Source: Pseudomonadota bacterium (GTDB lineage: Bacteria > Pseudomonadota > Gammaproteobacteria > Xanthomonadales > Xanthomonadaceae). Taken from it: a DNA stretch of 13,109 nt. Shown here in pieces: positions 12,715 to 13,109 of the stretch. Position 1 is the stretch's first letter; the number at the start of each line of letters is the position of its first letter. Position numbers and translations under genes: made by a program. Under the pieces are notes generated by a model. The model saw only the letters and a program-made list of their open reading frames with translations. It had not been told where the DNA came from and ran no database searches. The stretch spans positions 1 through 13,109 of the forward strand of contig JAEWLO010000082.1 of the NCBI GenBank assembly GCA_023457475.1, written 5' to 3'.

Positions 12715-12744
12715 TTGACTTGTCGTGATGACCGTGCATAGTCT
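12715..12744 (+). promoter_or_regulatory. Sigma-70 promoter of the 83-residue protein gene
   Basis: TTGACT (12715-12720) is a 5/6 -35. The -10 is CATAGT (12737-12742, 16-bp spacer) or TAGTCT (12739-12744, 18-bp spacer). The predicted start near 12750 leaves a leader of about 90 nt. Confidence 0.65.
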
Positions 12745-12763
12745 GGGTCAACCGCGAGTGAAG

Positions 12764-12788
12764 TTCGTCCGGTACTGCGCCGGACGAA
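12764..12788 (+). promoter_or_regulatory. Hairpin in the 5' leader of the 83-residue protein gene
   Basis: TTCGTCCGG (12764-12772) pairs perfectly with CCGGACGAA (12780-12788) around a 7-nt loop. No T-run follows, so it is not an intrinsic terminator. It begins about 15 nt after the predicted start and ends 42 nt before the ribosome site. A role in message stability or control is possible; no known riboswitch is recognised. Confidence 0.5.
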
Positions 12789-12830
12789 GCTGACAGGGGT
12801 AGCTCGTCACCTAGGCAGAACAAGTCCACG

Positions 12831-12836
12831 GGAGGG
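12831..12836 (+). promoter_or_regulatory. Strong ribosome binding site of the 83-residue protein gene
   Basis: GGAGGG lies 4 nt before ATG 12841, slightly close but strong, and fixes the start. It suggests efficient translation. Confidence 0.7.
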
Positions 12837-12840
12837 TCGT

Positions 12841-13092
12841 ATGCGATACGGCACAAACGACTTGGCTGACGGCGTGCGCTCCGAGCTTGAAGCCAGTTAC
12901 AGCAAACATGGCTGCGGCCCGGAGTTCTGGACCACCTACCAACAGGTGCTGGAGCGCCTGGTGCCACAGGGCAGGAGCCGCACGCAGGTCACCAATGAGC
13001 TGGCGCTGATCATTGAACAGCTCGGCATCGTGCGCCGCGCACAGATGGTGCCGCCCCGCACGCCGCCAGCGCGGCGCACGGTCGGGGAATGA
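12841..13092 (+). CDS. Small soluble protein, function unknown
   Basis: An 83-residue protein I do not recognise. It is hydrophilic with no signal peptide or membrane segment, so probably cytoplasmic. Residues about 5-62 look mostly helical, with a GCGPEFW turn at 24-30 and an RSRTQVTNELALIIEQLGIV stretch at 45-64; the last 20 residues are Pro/Arg-rich and basic. The pattern could fit a small nucleic-acid or protein-binding factor, but no motif proves this. It has a sigma-70 promoter, a structured leader of about 90 nt and a strong ribosome site, so it is a real, likely well-expressed gene. The stop TGA is at 13090-13092; only 17 bases follow in the window. Confidence 0.75.
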   Translation: MRYGTNDLADGVRSELEASYSKHGCGPEFWTTYQQVLERLVPQGRSRTQVTNELALIIEQLGIVRRAQMVPPRTPPARRTVGE

Positions 13093-13109
13093 TCGAAAGC
13101 AGCGATATA

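Overview
The window is about 13.1 kb of GC-rich, densely packed bacterial chromosome. Gene order, GC content and protein families point to a gammaproteobacterium of the Xanthomonadaceae, most likely Stenotrophomonas or a close relative. This is an inference from content; no database search was run. Nearly all genes lie on the + strand and most look like conserved core functions.

Region 1 (1-6400) is a tightly coupled operon for DNA uptake and the cell envelope. It holds the 3' part of comEC, an ExbB/TolQ proton-channel subunit, an ExbD/TolR partner, the lipid A flippase msbA, the lipid A 4'-kinase lpxK and the CMP-Kdo synthetase kdsB. Gaps are 3 bp or overlaps up to lpxK, then 45 bp before kdsB. 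Together MsbA, LpxK and KdsB build and export the Kdo2-lipid A core of LPS; ExbB/ExbD could supply proton-motive-force-driven work at the envelope.

Region 2 (6399-10389) starts with an inverted repeat and a sequence matching the sigma-54 (-24/-12) consensus at every defined base. Next come a thioredoxin-like/NHL-propeller fusion that has lost its CXXC motif, then uvrC (4-bp ATGA overlap) and pgsA (9-bp gap). In E. coli the equivalent locus is uvrY-uvrC-pgsA-glyW-cysT-leuZ; here the NHL gene takes the uvrY/gacA place.

Region 3 (10390-12325) is the tRNA part of that locus, expanded. Three identical 76-nt tRNA-Gly(GCC) genes, each followed by its own intrinsic terminator, precede one tRNA-Cys(GCA). 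A geranylgeranyl-reductase-like FAD oxidoreductase gene sits between the first and second tRNA-Gly copies and carries a REP-like palindromic stretch in its coding sequence. No tRNA-Leu follows tRNA-Cys here.

Region 4 (12326-13109) has two small genes I cannot assign: a 73-residue protein with two membrane segments and an 83-residue soluble protein. The second has a good sigma-70 promoter, a roughly 90-nt leader with a 9-bp hairpin, and a repeat cluster upstream.

No CRISPR array, insertion sequence, prophage or defence system is visible. The strongest candidates for new biology are the sigma-54 promoter ahead of NHL-uvrC-pgsA, the degenerate thioredoxin-NHL protein, and the tRNA-Gly amplification flanking an oxidoreductase gene.
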